Assembly: GCF_007744075.1 (NCBI RefSeq)
Contig: NZ_CP036266.1
Location: 1,665,654-1,729,653 of the forward strand
Source: Gimesia chilikensis
GTDB lineage: Bacteria; Planctomycetota; Planctomycetia; Planctomycetales; Planctomycetaceae
Direction: 5' to 3'
Length of the DNA: 64,000 nt
The translations under genes were made by a program, and so were the position numbers. Shown piece after piece: positions 18,351 through 27,542 of the stretch. Every line of letters begins with the position of its first letter. Position 1 is the first letter of the stretch. The notes beneath the pieces were generated by a model that saw only the letters and a list, made by a program, of their open reading frames with translations, searched no databases and was not told the DNA's origin.

Positions 18351-18396
18351 ACCCGTCGGCTGTCTCGTTTGATGAGACAGCAGGCGGGTATTTTCA
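18351..18396 (+). terminator. Rho-independent terminator after the DUF1080 gene
   Basis: A stem of about 16 pairs with two imperfect positions (18351-18366 with about 18374-18389) is followed by ATTTTCATT. It lies 40 bases after the DUF1080 stop and before the next start at 18422, so the next gene probably has its own promoter or depends on read-through. Confidence 0.65.
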
Positions 18397-18421
18397 TTGA
18401 TCCAGCGCAGGTGATACAACA

Positions 18422-21400
18422 ATGATGCAGACGTTCCGCACTTCCTGGCTGTGCCTGTTGGGTGCTTTCAGTCTCTGGCTGCCTTGTAATCTTATAGCCC
18501 AGGAACAGAAAGATCCCTTCCGCGAATTCATTCGCCCCACCGACCCTTTGACGCCTCAGGCAGAGCTGAAGAGTTTCAGCGTCCCATCCGGATTCGAAGT
18601 GCAACTGGTCGCCTCGGAACCGGAGATTCAGAAACCGCTGAATATGGCGTTTGATATCCGCGGCCGATTGTGGGTAACCGATTCTTCAGAGTATCCGTAT
18701 CCGGTCAAGGATGGGAAAACGGGTAAGGATACGATCAAAGTTCTGGAAGACACCAATGGTGACGGTCGCTACGACAAGGTGACCACGTTCGCGGAAGGGC
18801 TGAATATTCCCATTGGTCTGTACCCTTACAAAAATGGCGTGATTGCATTCAGCATTCCGGATATTTCGTTTTATGAAGACACTGATGGCGACGGCAAAGC
18901 AGATCGGGTGACAAAGCTGTTTGGGCCGATGGGCTTTGAGCGGGATACGCACGGCATGAACAATTCCTTCCGCCGGGGTTTTGACGGCTGGCTCTATGCG
19001 AATCACGGATTTAACAACCAGACCCGCGTCAGTGGTAGCGATGGACACACGATTGAAATGCAGTCTGGTAATACCTATCGGATGCGGCTGAACGGTTCCC
19101 GCATTGAACATTTCACGCACGGGCAGGTAAACCCCTTCGGCTCCACATTTGATGAGATGGGGAACCTGTTTACCGCGGACTGTCACTCTAAACCCATCTA
19201 TCAAATTCTACGGGGCGGTTACTACCCTAGCTTCGGGAAGCCGCATGATGGACTCGGTTTTGTCAAACCAATGATGGAGCACCTGCATGGTTCCACCGCA
19301 ATCGCGGGGCTGGCTGTCATTTCCGGAGATCAGTTTCCCGCGGAATATCAAGGCAACTTTCTGAGCGGTAATGTGATGACCAGCCGGTTGAACCGAAATA
19401 CTCCCGTGTATCACGGCTCGACCATCATCGCACAGGAAGAACCCGATTTTCTGTCGACTTCCGACCCCTGGTTTCGACCAGTGGATGTTCAACTTGGTCC
19501 AGATGGTGCCATCTATGTCGCTGATTTCTATAACAAGATCATCGGGCATTACGAAGTACCCTTGGATCATCCGGGACGCGATCGTCACCGGGGACGGATC
19601 TGGCGGATCGTTACCACCGGCAAGGAGCACCTGCTCAAAGATTATACGAAGTTGAGTATTCCCGAACTGATCGCAGATCTGGGGTCTACCAATCTAACGA
19701 CACGGATGCTGATTACCGATTATCTGACCGATCAGTTCGGCGGCGAAGTGATCGCGCCGCTGCAACAGGCTGTCGTGGATGCCAGACAACCGACGATTGT
19801 AGTGCATGCGATGTGGGTTCTGTTCCGCCGCGGTGCTCTGGCTGATGATCTGCTGCAACTGAGGCTGCAGAGCAAGGACGAACTGGTACGCATTCATGCC
19901 GCAAAGATGCTGGCCGAGAAGCAGTCGTGGAAAGAACAGCAGCGCCTGCTGGCAGTGAATGCGCTGCAGGATGAGAATGCCTTCGTCCAGCGCGCGGCTG
20001 CGGAAGGGCTGGGCTTGCACCCGAACCTGAATAACCTGTCGCCACTGTTTGCACTCAAAGCCCGGGTGCCGGCGGATGATAATCATCTGGAATATGTGGT
20101 GCGCCGCGCGCTGATGTTGCAGATCCGCGAACCGTCCCTGCTGGAGAAGCTGGACTGGGAAGCACTGAATCCCTCGCAGAGGAAAACATTGTCAGAACTC
20201 TCGCTGGCGGTTCCCACCGAACAGGCGGCCTTGTATCTGATTCGTTATCTGCAGGATGAACCGGCGGCAGCAGACGATCTGCCGGCTTATTTTCGTCACA
20301 TTGTCCGCTATCTGCCGGCCGAGAAACTGTCGGCACTGATTCAACTGGCACGGACAAAACTGGCTGGTCAGCCTGATCTGCAGGTGGAAATTATTAAAGC
20401 AGTACTGCAGGGATATCAGCAGAAAGGGCTGGCGTTCGATCAGTCGCTTCAGGAATGGGGAGCCGCGCTGGCAGCCCAACTGGTGGAATCTGTCAAAGAT
20501 CAGCCGCTGCAATGGATGAATTTACCTGTGTCAGAGAAATACTCCGAAAATCCCTGGAAGACTCAGCAGCGTAATTCTGCAGATGGTGTCAAAGCAGCTT
20601 CTTTTTTCAGCAGTCTGCCCGCAGGAGAACGTACTACCGGCCGACTGGTTTCTACGGACTTCAAGATTCCTGACCAACTCGAGTTTTATATTGCCGGACA
20701 TGCTGGTTTCCCAAAGCAACCTCATAACCGTTTGAATTTTGTGCAACTCCGTCGATCTGCTGATGGGATTGTGCTCAAGAGGGCATTAGCACCGCGCAAT
20801 GATCTGGCACAAAAAGTGAACTGGGATTTGAAAGATGTGTCAGGAGAACAGGGTTTTCTGGAAATCATCGATGGGGACACAGGGAGAGCCTATGCCTGGC
20901 TGGCGGTGGGACGATTTGAGCCTGCTGTGGTCTCCGTACCTCACGAAGGTCTGCAACAGCAGGTACAACGACTGTCGGCAGCAGCTCTGCTGGTCAAGGC
21001 GTTTCAATTGCACGACGAGCGTGAGAACCTGGCGGCCTGGCTCTCACGTGAGCGTCTGGATCCCCAACTGAAGGATGAACTGGCTCAGGCCCTGATCAAA
21101 CTGGATGGGACAGAAGCGTTTCAGCCCCTGTTCCCACTTCCGGTCGAATCGGTTCCGTCAACGGATTCGTTTCAGAACAGCGTGATTCGAGCCGTGATTC
21201 AAAAAAATGAAACGCAGCTGGAACCTTTGTTGCAACAGGCGTTCAAGACCTATCCAGGGCGACTGCAAACCCGACTGGCCGAAGCGCTCTGTCAACAGGC
21301 CGGGGGGAGTGAGCTGTTACTCACCCTTGCGGAAAAAGGGATCGCTGCGCCGCGACTGTTGAGCAGCCCCAATATCCGGAATCAGATCGAACAGTCTGGC

Positions 21401-21937
21401 AGTCCTGAACTCAAACAGCGGCTGCAGAAGCTGATCAACGGATTGCCTCCCCGAGGCAAAGAGACGCAGCAGCAGATCGCTAAACATTTTCAGTCGCACG
21501 GCAGTTATAAACTATCGCTGGAGAACGGGAAGGCGGTCTTTGAGAAGAACTGTGCGGTCTGTCATCAGCTGAACGGTAAAGGAGCCCTGGTGGGGCCGCA
21601 ACTGGATGGGATCGGCAACCGGGGTCTGGAACGACTGCTGGAAGACGTGCTCGATCCGAATCGTGCGGTGGATCTTAATTTCCGCACGAGCACCGTAATC
21701 ACGGATGCGGGGCGAGTCTTTACAGGCCTCAAGCGACGGGAAGAGGGAGCGGTGATCGTGTTCGTGGATAACCAGGGGAAAGAATTTCAGATCGCGAAAG
21801 ATGAGATCGAGGAACAGAAACAGTCGCCCCTGTCACTGATGCCGGCCAATTTGCTGGAGATCCTCACCCCACAGCAATTGCATGACCTGCTGGGCTACCT
21901 GCTACAGAGCACAAAGAAAGCAACCGCCCATCGATAA
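18422..21937 (+). CDS. PVC-type haem-binding protein: dehydrogenase-like propeller, HEAT-like region and cytochrome c
   Basis: A 1171-residue exported protein (signal peptide to about LIAQEQ). Residues about 40-400 match the membrane-bound dehydrogenase domain of Planctomycetes/Verrucomicrobia (glucose/sorbosone dehydrogenase-like propeller): FSVPSGFEVQLVASEPEI, MAFDIRGRLWVTDSSEYPYP and two Ca-binding-like repeats DTNGDGRYDKV and DTDGDGKADRV. The middle, about 420-720, looks like HEAT-type helical repeats. The C-terminus carries a cytochrome c with CAVCH at about 1044-1048 and the planctomycete-type continuation GPQLDGIGNRG and DVLDPNRAVD. It probably oxidises sugars in the periplasm and passes electrons through its own haem. 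The substrate is unknown. Confidence 0.9.
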   Translation: MMQTFRTSWLCLLGAFSLWLPCNLIAQEQKDPFREFIRPTDPLTPQAELKSFSVPSGFEVQLVASEPEIQKPLNMAFDIRGRLWVTDSSEYPYPVKDGKTGKDTIKVLEDTNGDGRYDKVTTFAEGLNIPIGLYPYKNGVIAFSIPDISFYEDTDGDGKADRVTKLFGPMGFERDTHGMNNSFRRGFDGWLYANHGFNNQTRVSGSDGHTIEMQSGNTYRMRLNGSRIEHFTHGQVNPFGSTFDEMGNLFTADCHSKPIYQILRGGYYPSFGKPHDGLGFVKPMMEHLHGSTAIAGLAVISGDQFPAEYQGNFLSGNVMTSRLNRNTPVYHGSTIIAQEEPDFLSTSDPWFRPVDVQLGPDGAIYVADFYNKIIGHYEVPLDHPGRDRHRGRIWRIVTTGKEHLLKDYTKLSIPELIADLGSTNLTTRMLITDYLTDQFGGEVIAPLQQAVVDARQPTIVVHAMWVLFRRGALADDLLQLRLQSKDELVRIHAAKMLAEKQSWKEQQRLLAVNALQDENAFVQRAAAEGLGLHPNLNNLSPLFALKARVPADDNHLEYVVRRALMLQIREPSLLEKLDWEALNPSQRKTLSELSLAVPTEQAALYLIRYLQDEPAAADDLPAYFRHIVRYLPAEKLSALIQLARTKLAGQPDLQVEIIKAVLQGYQQKGLAFDQSLQEWGAALAAQLVESVKDQPLQWMNLPVSEKYSENPWKTQQRNSADGVKAASFFSSLPAGERTTGRLVSTDFKIPDQLEFYIAGHAGFPKQPHNRLNFVQLRRSADGIVLKRALAPRNDLAQKVNWDLKDVSGEQGFLEIIDGDTGRAYAWLAVGRFEPAVVSVPHEGLQQQVQRLSAAALLVKAFQLHDERENLAAWLSRERLDPQLKDELAQALIKLDGTEAFQPLFPLPVESVPSTDSFQNSVIRAVIQKNETQLEPLLQQAFKTYPGRLQTRLAEALCQQAGGSELLLTLAEKGIAAPRLLSSPNIRNQIEQSGSPELKQRLQKLINGLPPRGKETQQQIAKHFQSHGSYKLSLENGKAVFEKNCAVCHQLNGKGALVGPQLDGIGNRGLERLLEDVLDPNRAVDLNFRTSTVITDAGRVFTGLKRREEGAVIVFVDNQGKEFQIAKDEIEEQKQSPLSLMPANLLEILTPQQLHDLLGYLLQSTKKATAHR

Positions 21938-21994
21938 TGTTCTTCCGGTTGCTCCACATACAACTTCATTCTCTTTTTCAAAGCGTTTTCAACG

Positions 21995-24064
21995 ATGAAC
22001 TGGAAAATCCTGACTCTGTGCTGCTGGCTGGCGGGCACCGGCCTGGTCTCGGCCAATGATGCGATAGTGATTTCTTCGAAGCTGGTGCATTTGCGGCACT
22101 CGGGAGAACGGGAATGGGCGACCTTCCCGGAAGGGACACCCAAGACGGAACTGTCGGTCCCATTCAAGGCGGAAGCAGTTCAGGGGAAATCCACTCTGCA
22201 GTTGCGACAGCAGGACGTAAAGCAGGGCTGGAATGTCGAACTGAACGGCGTCGTGCTGGGCAAGCTGACGCGGGATGAGAACGATCAACAGCTCCTGCTG
22301 CCGGTGCCCGAGGGGCTCGTGAAAGCAGGAGAAAACCGGTTACGAATTTTTCAGTCGGGGAAACTGACTCCGGATGATATTCGTGTGGGCGAGATCGTGC
22401 TGTTTCCTGAAGATCGATCCAGGGTGCTGGCAGGGGCGACAGTCTCTGTGAGTGTGGTTGAGGGGGCTGATAACAAAACGGTGCCCTGTCGGCTGACGAT
22501 TGTTGACCCAGCGGGAACGCTGGTGGCGACATCGGCTGAGTCGAATGCGGAACAGGCGGTGCGGACTGGCGTGATTTATACCAGTACGGGGAAGGCCCAG
22601 TTCCAGCTGCCGGCGGGCACGTATACGATCTATGCCGGTCGCGGATTTGAATATGGTGTGGCGGAGCAGCAAATCAGACTCAAGGCGGGGGAAACAAAAC
22701 AGGTCAACCTCAAGATCGACCGCGAAGTCGATACGAGCGGCTATGTCAGCTGTGATACGCACATCCATACGTTTACCCATTCCGGGCATGGCGACTGTTC
22801 GATGGAAGAGCGGATGATTACGCTGGCGGGAGAGCAGATTGAGTTTCCCATCGCCACTGATCATAACAAGCAGATCAACTACGATCCGCTGGCCCGCAAG
22901 CTGCACGTCCGGAAATATTTTACGCCGGTCATTGGCAATGAAGTGACGACCAAGCTGGGGCACTTCAATGTCTTCTCCGTACAGGAAGAGGGACCAATCC
23001 CTGATTATAAGCTGATGAGCTGGGAGGCGATTTTCAAGAGTATCTATGGTACGCCGAACGTGAAGGCAGTGATCCTGAACCACTCCCGCGACATTCATTC
23101 CAATTACCGTCCCTTCGGCCCGCAGAACCATATTGGTCTGACGGGGGAAAGTCTGAAGAACTGGCAACTGCGGGCGAATGCGATGGAGATCATCAATTCG
23201 GGAGCAACTCAGACCGATGTGCTGCAGCTGTATCGCGACTGGTTCGGCGAACTGAACCGGGGGGTGATGTTGACGCCCGTGGGGTGCAGCGATTCGCACG
23301 ATGTGAGCCGGTATATTGTGGGGCAGTCGCGGACTTACATTCAGTCGGACGATCAGGATCCAGGGAAAATTGATCCCCCCCGGACCATTCAGAATTTCGT
23401 GGATGGGAAAGTGCTGTTGTCCTATGGGCTGTTTACGCGAATCAAGGTCAATGGCCGCTATGGACCCGGGGAACTGGTGCCGCCATCCCGGGGCCTGGAA
23501 GTTTCGCTGACGGTTTCCGGTCCAGCGTGGGTAAGTGCGGAGCGGATCGACCTGTATGCGAACGGCGAGTTAATCCGCAGCGAAGAGATTACTTCAGAAC
23601 CAGCGGGAGGTGTGAAGTGGCAGGGGACCTGGAATCTGGAGCCGCGTTCCCAGGACTGTCACCTGGTGGCGATTGCGACGGGCCCGGGGGTGTCTGCCCC
23701 TTACTGGCCGATGGCGCAGCCTTATCAGCCGGAATCGCCGGAGTTTAAGTCACAGGTTGTTGGGTCAACCGGGGCGGTCTGGATTGACGCAGATGGCGAT
23801 GGTCAGCGTACGCCGGCGGTAGTATATGCCGAGCGACTGGTGAAACAGCAGGGTGAGAATTTGCCTGAGTTACTGAAGAGCCTGGCAAAATATGATCGGG
23901 CGGTGACTCTGCAGGCTGCGAGTTTGTTGCGGCAGCGTGGTGTTTCTCCCTTTGATCCAGAGTTGACCGCGGCACTCAGACAGGCGGCGGAACCGGTGCA
24001 GCTGGGCTTTGCCCTGTATGGTGCTGCCTGGCGGAAGAGTCAGATCGCGCTTCAAAGCAACTAG
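21995..24064 (+). CDS. CehA/McbA-type PHP-family metallohydrolase, exported
   Basis: A 689-residue protein with a signal peptide (MNWKILTLCCWLAGTGLVSA). A beta-sandwich N-terminal part (about 25-250) precedes the PHP hydrolase domain. Metal-binding motifs are CDTHIHT (H256 and H258), ATDHNKQ near 288, LNHSRD near 364 and GCSDSHD near 430. CehA and McbA are PHP-type hydrolases that act on carbamates or phosphoesters, and distant relatives are common in Planctomycetes. The gene begins 57 bases after the haem-dehydrogenase gene and may be co-transcribed. Its TAG stop shares the palindrome CTAG with the stop of the convergent sialidase-like gene. The substrate is unknown. Confidence 0.85.
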   Translation: MNWKILTLCCWLAGTGLVSANDAIVISSKLVHLRHSGEREWATFPEGTPKTELSVPFKAEAVQGKSTLQLRQQDVKQGWNVELNGVVLGKLTRDENDQQLLLPVPEGLVKAGENRLRIFQSGKLTPDDIRVGEIVLFPEDRSRVLAGATVSVSVVEGADNKTVPCRLTIVDPAGTLVATSAESNAEQAVRTGVIYTSTGKAQFQLPAGTYTIYAGRGFEYGVAEQQIRLKAGETKQVNLKIDREVDTSGYVSCDTHIHTFTHSGHGDCSMEERMITLAGEQIEFPIATDHNKQINYDPLARKLHVRKYFTPVIGNEVTTKLGHFNVFSVQEEGPIPDYKLMSWEAIFKSIYGTPNVKAVILNHSRDIHSNYRPFGPQNHIGLTGESLKNWQLRANAMEIINSGATQTDVLQLYRDWFGELNRGVMLTPVGCSDSHDVSRYIVGQSRTYIQSDDQDPGKIDPPRTIQNFVDGKVLLSYGLFTRIKVNGRYGPGELVPPSRGLEVSLTVSGPAWVSAERIDLYANGELIRSEEITSEPAGGVKWQGTWNLEPRSQDCHLVAIATGPGVSAPYWPMAQPYQPESPEFKSQVVGSTGAVWIDADGDGQRTPAVVYAERLVKQQGENLPELLKSLAKYDRAVTLQAASLLRQRGVSPFDPELTAALRQAAEPVQLGFALYGAAWRKSQIALQSN

Positions 24065-25146
24065 TGTTTGTCTGACTTAAGAGCCGACAGGGGCGTGCGC
24101 ACGAAGAAGACGCCGGGACCATCCGGCTGTTTGGGATCGAGGTCATAAAACAGTGTGCCTAGCGTCTGGTCGTCGATCTGCACGGTACGAGGCCAGCCCC
24201 GACCTTTGATGGGGCGCCCCGGATTATAAATGATGACTGAGTTCACGGTGTCCCAGGATTTTCCCTCGTCATGCGAGAGCGTGAGTTCATAGGCCCATTC
24301 GTCATCGCGGCCGACGCCGTACAGAATGGAAGTAAGCACGACGTCATCCGATTTCAGAACATTCAGGTCGTAGCCCGCAACGCCGAAATAGGGGAGGTTA
24401 TGCAGGGCCTGCCAGCTTTGTCCCTGATCGGTCGAGCGGAGGCCGTAAACCATCTGGCCCGGCTTGCCCACCGGTACGGGGGCTTCGCTTTGTGGAGCAC
24501 CACTGATGAGGGTACCTGTCGCGGTTCTGATCAGGGAGACCATGCCGTGGTTTCGTCCGTCGCCAAAGGGAGTGACGGAATTGGAGGTCCGGTCGTAGAT
24601 CACGGTTCGATCATAGAAGGGGCAGACCCAGTGGTTGCTGTCGAGTTCGAGGATCGGATGCCGCAGACAGGTATAGTTGGTGTAGTCTTCGAGGGGGATT
24701 TCGGTGACGGGGGACCAGGTGACGCCATGATCGCGTGAGGTGCAGAATTGAGGCACCCGCCAGCGGCGTTTCCCATCGATGCGATAGCAGGACCAGTGCA
24801 GAACGATTTCGCCACTGCGGAGAGTGGTCAGAGAACCGGGATAGATGGAGCAGTCTTTAATGACGGGGATCGATCGACTCGTAGACCAGGTCACCCCGCC
24901 ATCGGTCGAGCGGGAGAGGAGCAGTTCTTTTCCCCCGCCGCCATCTTCGTTATAGACGGCAAGCAGATCCCCGTTCGCAGCCCGGCAGAGGGCAGGGTGG
25001 ACGTGTCCTCCTTTGACCGTACCGACGCGGACCGGAGCAGACGGAGTCGCTTTTTCAGCCCGGGTGGTGGTGAGACCGAGGGACAGCAGAAGCAGGCCTG
25101 GCAGCAGATAGAGACTCAAAACAGGGATCAAAGAGCGTTGAACCAT
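24061..25146 (-). CDS. Sialidase/BNR-repeat exo-glycosidase-like protein, exported
   Basis: A 361-residue protein from the ATG at 25146. This start is chosen because GGGAGG lies about ten bases upstream and a signal peptide follows (VQRSLIPVLSLYLLPGLLLLS). The body has Asp-box (BNR) repeats typical of sialidase-like six-bladed propellers: SRSTDGGVTW, TSRDHGVTW, STDQGQSW and SHDEGKSW. Known catalytic residues of true sialidases (Arg triad, Tyr/Glu pair) cannot be assigned with certainty, so the substrate may be another sugar. It converges on the CehA-type gene, with a 4-bp overlap in which CTAG supplies both stop codons. Confidence 0.8.
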   Translation of the reverse strand: MVQRSLIPVLSLYLLPGLLLLSLGLTTTRAEKATPSAPVRVGTVKGGHVHPALCRAANGDLLAVYNEDGGGGKELLLSRSTDGGVTWSTSRSIPVIKDCSIYPGSLTTLRSGEIVLHWSCYRIDGKRRWRVPQFCTSRDHGVTWSPVTEIPLEDYTNYTCLRHPILELDSNHWVCPFYDRTVIYDRTSNSVTPFGDGRNHGMVSLIRTATGTLISGAPQSEAPVPVGKPGQMVYGLRSTDQGQSWQALHNLPYFGVAGYDLNVLKSDDVVLTSILYGVGRDDEWAYELTLSHDEGKSWDTVNSVIIYNPGRPIKGRGWPRTVQIDDQTLGTLFYDLDPKQPDGPGVFFVRTPLSALKSDKH

Positions 25147-25418
25147 TCGAATCGGGCCTCCCGGAAGTGGCTGAGGAAATCTCAAAAAAGTCGATTGTGC
25201 TACGATCCTGTTTACCCGCTCTGGTGTCAGAGATCAACAGAGAGGCTCATTTGACCGAAAGTGAGACAGGATCGTGTGTTTCGCAGCCTGTTGCTTTGAC
25301 ACTCATCAGAGTCTCCAGTAAGCTATCAGCCACCCGGTTCACAGGTCTGCATTGGCCGATTTCAGGTTTGATGTTCCTGCTGAACTGCACGATCCAATCG
25401 AAGTCAGAAACCAAATTC

Positions 25419-25492
25419 GGGGCCGTAGCTCAATCGGTTAGAGCAGCAAACTCATAATTTGTTGGTTACAGGTTCGAGTCCTGTCGGCCCTA
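25419..25492 (+). tRNA. tRNA with CAT anticodon (probably elongator Met; tRNA-Ile2 not excluded)
   Basis: A 74-base cloverleaf. Acceptor GGGGCCG (25419-25425) pairs with CGGCCCT (25485-25491), the D-stem is GCTC/GAGC, the anticodon stem is GCAAA/TTTGT with loop CTCATAA, and the T arm ACAGGTTCGAGTCCTGT is canonical. Discriminator is A (25492) and no CCA is encoded. The anticodon stem lacks the GGG/CCC run of initiator tRNA. CAT can also mark tRNA-Ile2, whose C34 is modified to lysidine. Position 1-72 is a G-U pair, which is unusual. Confidence 0.92.
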
Positions 25493-25583
25493 TTTTTCTC
25501 ACTTTCTGGTGGGAAGGTTGTGTCTCTAAAATTTCGTGAATCAGGAGCCTGTCCATTGGGCACTCGTGAGACTGGAGAGTGAG

Positions 25584-25787
25584 ATGTATTTTCTGGCAGT
25601 TGTGATTCCACCCCTCGCCGTGCTGCTGGCGGGTAAGCCTTTCCAGTTTATCTTGAACGTCATTCTGACTCTGCTGTTCTGGCTGCCGGGAATGATTCAT
25701 GCCATCATGGTGGTCAATGAATATAAAGCAGACCAGCGAAATCGACTGCTGGTCGAGGCGATGTCGGCAGATAAGAAGAAAGAGTGA
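25584..25787 (+). CDS. YqaE/Pmp3-family small membrane protein
   Basis: A 67-residue protein with two membrane helices (YFLAVVIPPLAVLLAG and FILNVILTLLFWLPGMIHAI) followed by a charged tail. The PPLAV...N..LTLL.W.PG.IHA pattern is characteristic of the Pmp3/YqaE family, which is linked to membrane potential and stress in yeast, plants and bacteria. The ATG at 25584 is preferred because GGAGAG lies just upstream and the first helix starts at once; an earlier in-frame start would add 16 unrelated residues. It lies about 90 bases downstream of the tRNA. Confidence 0.85.
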   Translation: MYFLAVVIPPLAVLLAGKPFQFILNVILTLLFWLPGMIHAIMVVNEYKADQRNRLLVEAMSADKKKE

Positions 25788-26285
25788 GGCTGGTAACGAC
25801 TCGCCTTCATTTCTTGAACTGCGCACCAATGGTGACGATCTGGGGTGAGTCGACTGTGTTCTTAGTGGCTTGCTTTCAGCGAACAGCAGATGAATCCTCC
25901 ACATCTGATGGCTGTTGCAGCATTCTCCATGCAGTGTTTTACCGCATATTTCATGCACGTCAGGAAGCGTACATTCCATCTGTGCTAACTTGATCAGAAT
26001 GTCTGTAAAGTGTCGCATGACCTGTTCATTCACAAAACTGTTATAACCCGACTCCCTATTTCGACACCTCTTTGGTTTCTGGTTGATTGAGCTTATTTTC
26101 TTTTCGTTAAACACTGTACGTGGGCTAAGTTCATAGCGTGTGTGGAGACTGTTTGCTGCTCGGAATGGTGGACGGTTTCTGCAGATTAAACTGAGGTATT
26201 TACCGCACTTAACTGCGATCAGGGAAGTGGGCTGAATTGCCTGTGCAGAGAAAAAGCGGAGAGAAATTGCTAGGGCCGAAAATTC
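25788..26285. other. Intergenic region, about 500 bases, nothing recognised
   Basis: No convincing gene, RNA motif or long inverted repeat is seen. Frames here are short or antisense to the membrane-protein gene. It must hold the promoter of the acyltransferase at 26286, but no consensus-like promoter is obvious. Confidence 0.5.
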
Positions 26286-27512
26286 ATGTCGGATGTGATC
26301 GAGCTGAATGAGATTGATGCATTACTTGACTATCACCAGGACTGGACGCGTCTGTTATCAGTCACGCCGGGTGGTTCCTTTTATCGTTCGCTGGAATGGC
26401 TGCGCGACTACTGGACCCATTTTGCCGAAGATCAGAAATTACGCGTGCTCGTGATTCGGGACGACGGAGAAGTAACAGGCATTGTGCCGTTGTGTATCCG
26501 CCGGATCAAATCCAAATTCGGAACCTGTCGCATCGTGACATATCCTTTTGATGACTGGGGTAGCATTTACGGTCCTTCTACCGCCTGTCCTGAGCAGACA
26601 CTGACCACAGCTTTAAAATACCTGCTTGAGTCGCGGCGCGACTGGGACATGATTGATCTGCGTTGTGTGGACAGTGACAGTTTCGATCGGGGAGCGACGG
26701 AACGGGCACTGGCAACCAATGGTCTGGTATTTGAAAAATTCCTCTGGAACCAGACGATGTTCATTGATCTGAATCAGAGTTGGGATGACTACCTCAAGTC
26801 ACGACCCAAGAAGGCACGACAGACGTATCTGCGTGCCGAGCGTAAGGTGCCCGAGGATGGAGAAATCGAATTTTTCCGTTATCGTCCGGGGGGAGAAGCC
26901 CGGGGGGAGGCAGATCCGCGCTGGGACTTGTACGAACAGTGCGAACAGATCGCGCTTAAGAGCTGGCAGGGTTCCTCTACCAGCGGAACGACGATTACCC
27001 ATGAAAAGGTCTCACAGTTCTTTCGCGATTCGTATGCGAGTGCGATCCGGGCGGGGGCTGCCGATTTGAATCTGATCTATCTCTCCGGTAAACCTGCTGC
27101 GTTCTGTTATAATTATCATCTCAACGGGTATCTTGATGGAATTCGGATGGGTTACGATTCCGAACTTTCCAGCAACGGCCTGGGGCGTCTGCTGATCGGA
27201 CGCCTGTTGCATGACAGCATGGACCGCGGTGACCAGGTGATGGATATGGGTTACGGGGCAGTCGGTGCCAAGAAGTACTGGTACACCTCGATGGACAATG
27301 TCTATCGCTACGTATACTACTCGCCCACTTCGCCGATTGCGAATGTTCTCAAACTGAGTCATCAGGTGGCCGGCTGGTTTCGTGACCGGTTCTCCAGTGG
27401 AGAAGCTCCGGATCCCGAATTCCAGGACAATCCGTCCTTGCCCACTCCGGGCAAGCGGGAAGCGCTGGCGGGAACCACCTCTGATCGTGTGAAGAGTGGA
27501 TCAAAGGGCTGA
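26286..27512 (+). CDS. FemAB/BioF2-like GNAT acyltransferase
   Basis: A 408-residue cytosolic protein resembling the BioF2-like acetyltransferase domain (Acetyltransf_6) found in exopolysaccharide loci, for example CelD-like proteins. Features are the N-terminal GGSFYRSLEWLRDYWTHF and the central RPKKARQTYLRAERKV followed by LKSWQG. The C-terminal acceptor region includes NLIYLSGKPAAFCYNYHLNGYLDGIRMGYDSELSSNGLGRLL, where the G-L-G-R-L-L part resembles the CoA-binding turn. Such enzymes acylate sugars, amino acids or peptidoglycan precursors. The acceptor is unknown. It converges on msrA with a 30-base gap that contains two small hairpins. Confidence 0.82.
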   Translation: MSDVIELNEIDALLDYHQDWTRLLSVTPGGSFYRSLEWLRDYWTHFAEDQKLRVLVIRDDGEVTGIVPLCIRRIKSKFGTCRIVTYPFDDWGSIYGPSTACPEQTLTTALKYLLESRRDWDMIDLRCVDSDSFDRGATERALATNGLVFEKFLWNQTMFIDLNQSWDDYLKSRPKKARQTYLRAERKVPEDGEIEFFRYRPGGEARGEADPRWDLYEQCEQIALKSWQGSSTSGTTITHEKVSQFFRDSYASAIRAGAADLNLIYLSGKPAAFCYNYHLNGYLDGIRMGYDSELSSNGLGRLLIGRLLHDSMDRGDQVMDMGYGAVGAKKYWYTSMDNVYRYVYYSPTSPIANVLKLSHQVAGWFRDRFSSGEAPDPEFQDNPSLPTPGKREALAGTTSDRVKSGSKG

Positions 27513-27542
27513 GACGTCAAGTTGTCTCATTGTCAGAGTAGA

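Noticed and set aside
25452..26114. Open frame of 220 codons on the minus strand
   Set aside because: It reads through part of the tRNA and antisense to the Pmp3-type gene, ending in residues typical of antisense tRNA translation (GPTGLEPVTNKL).
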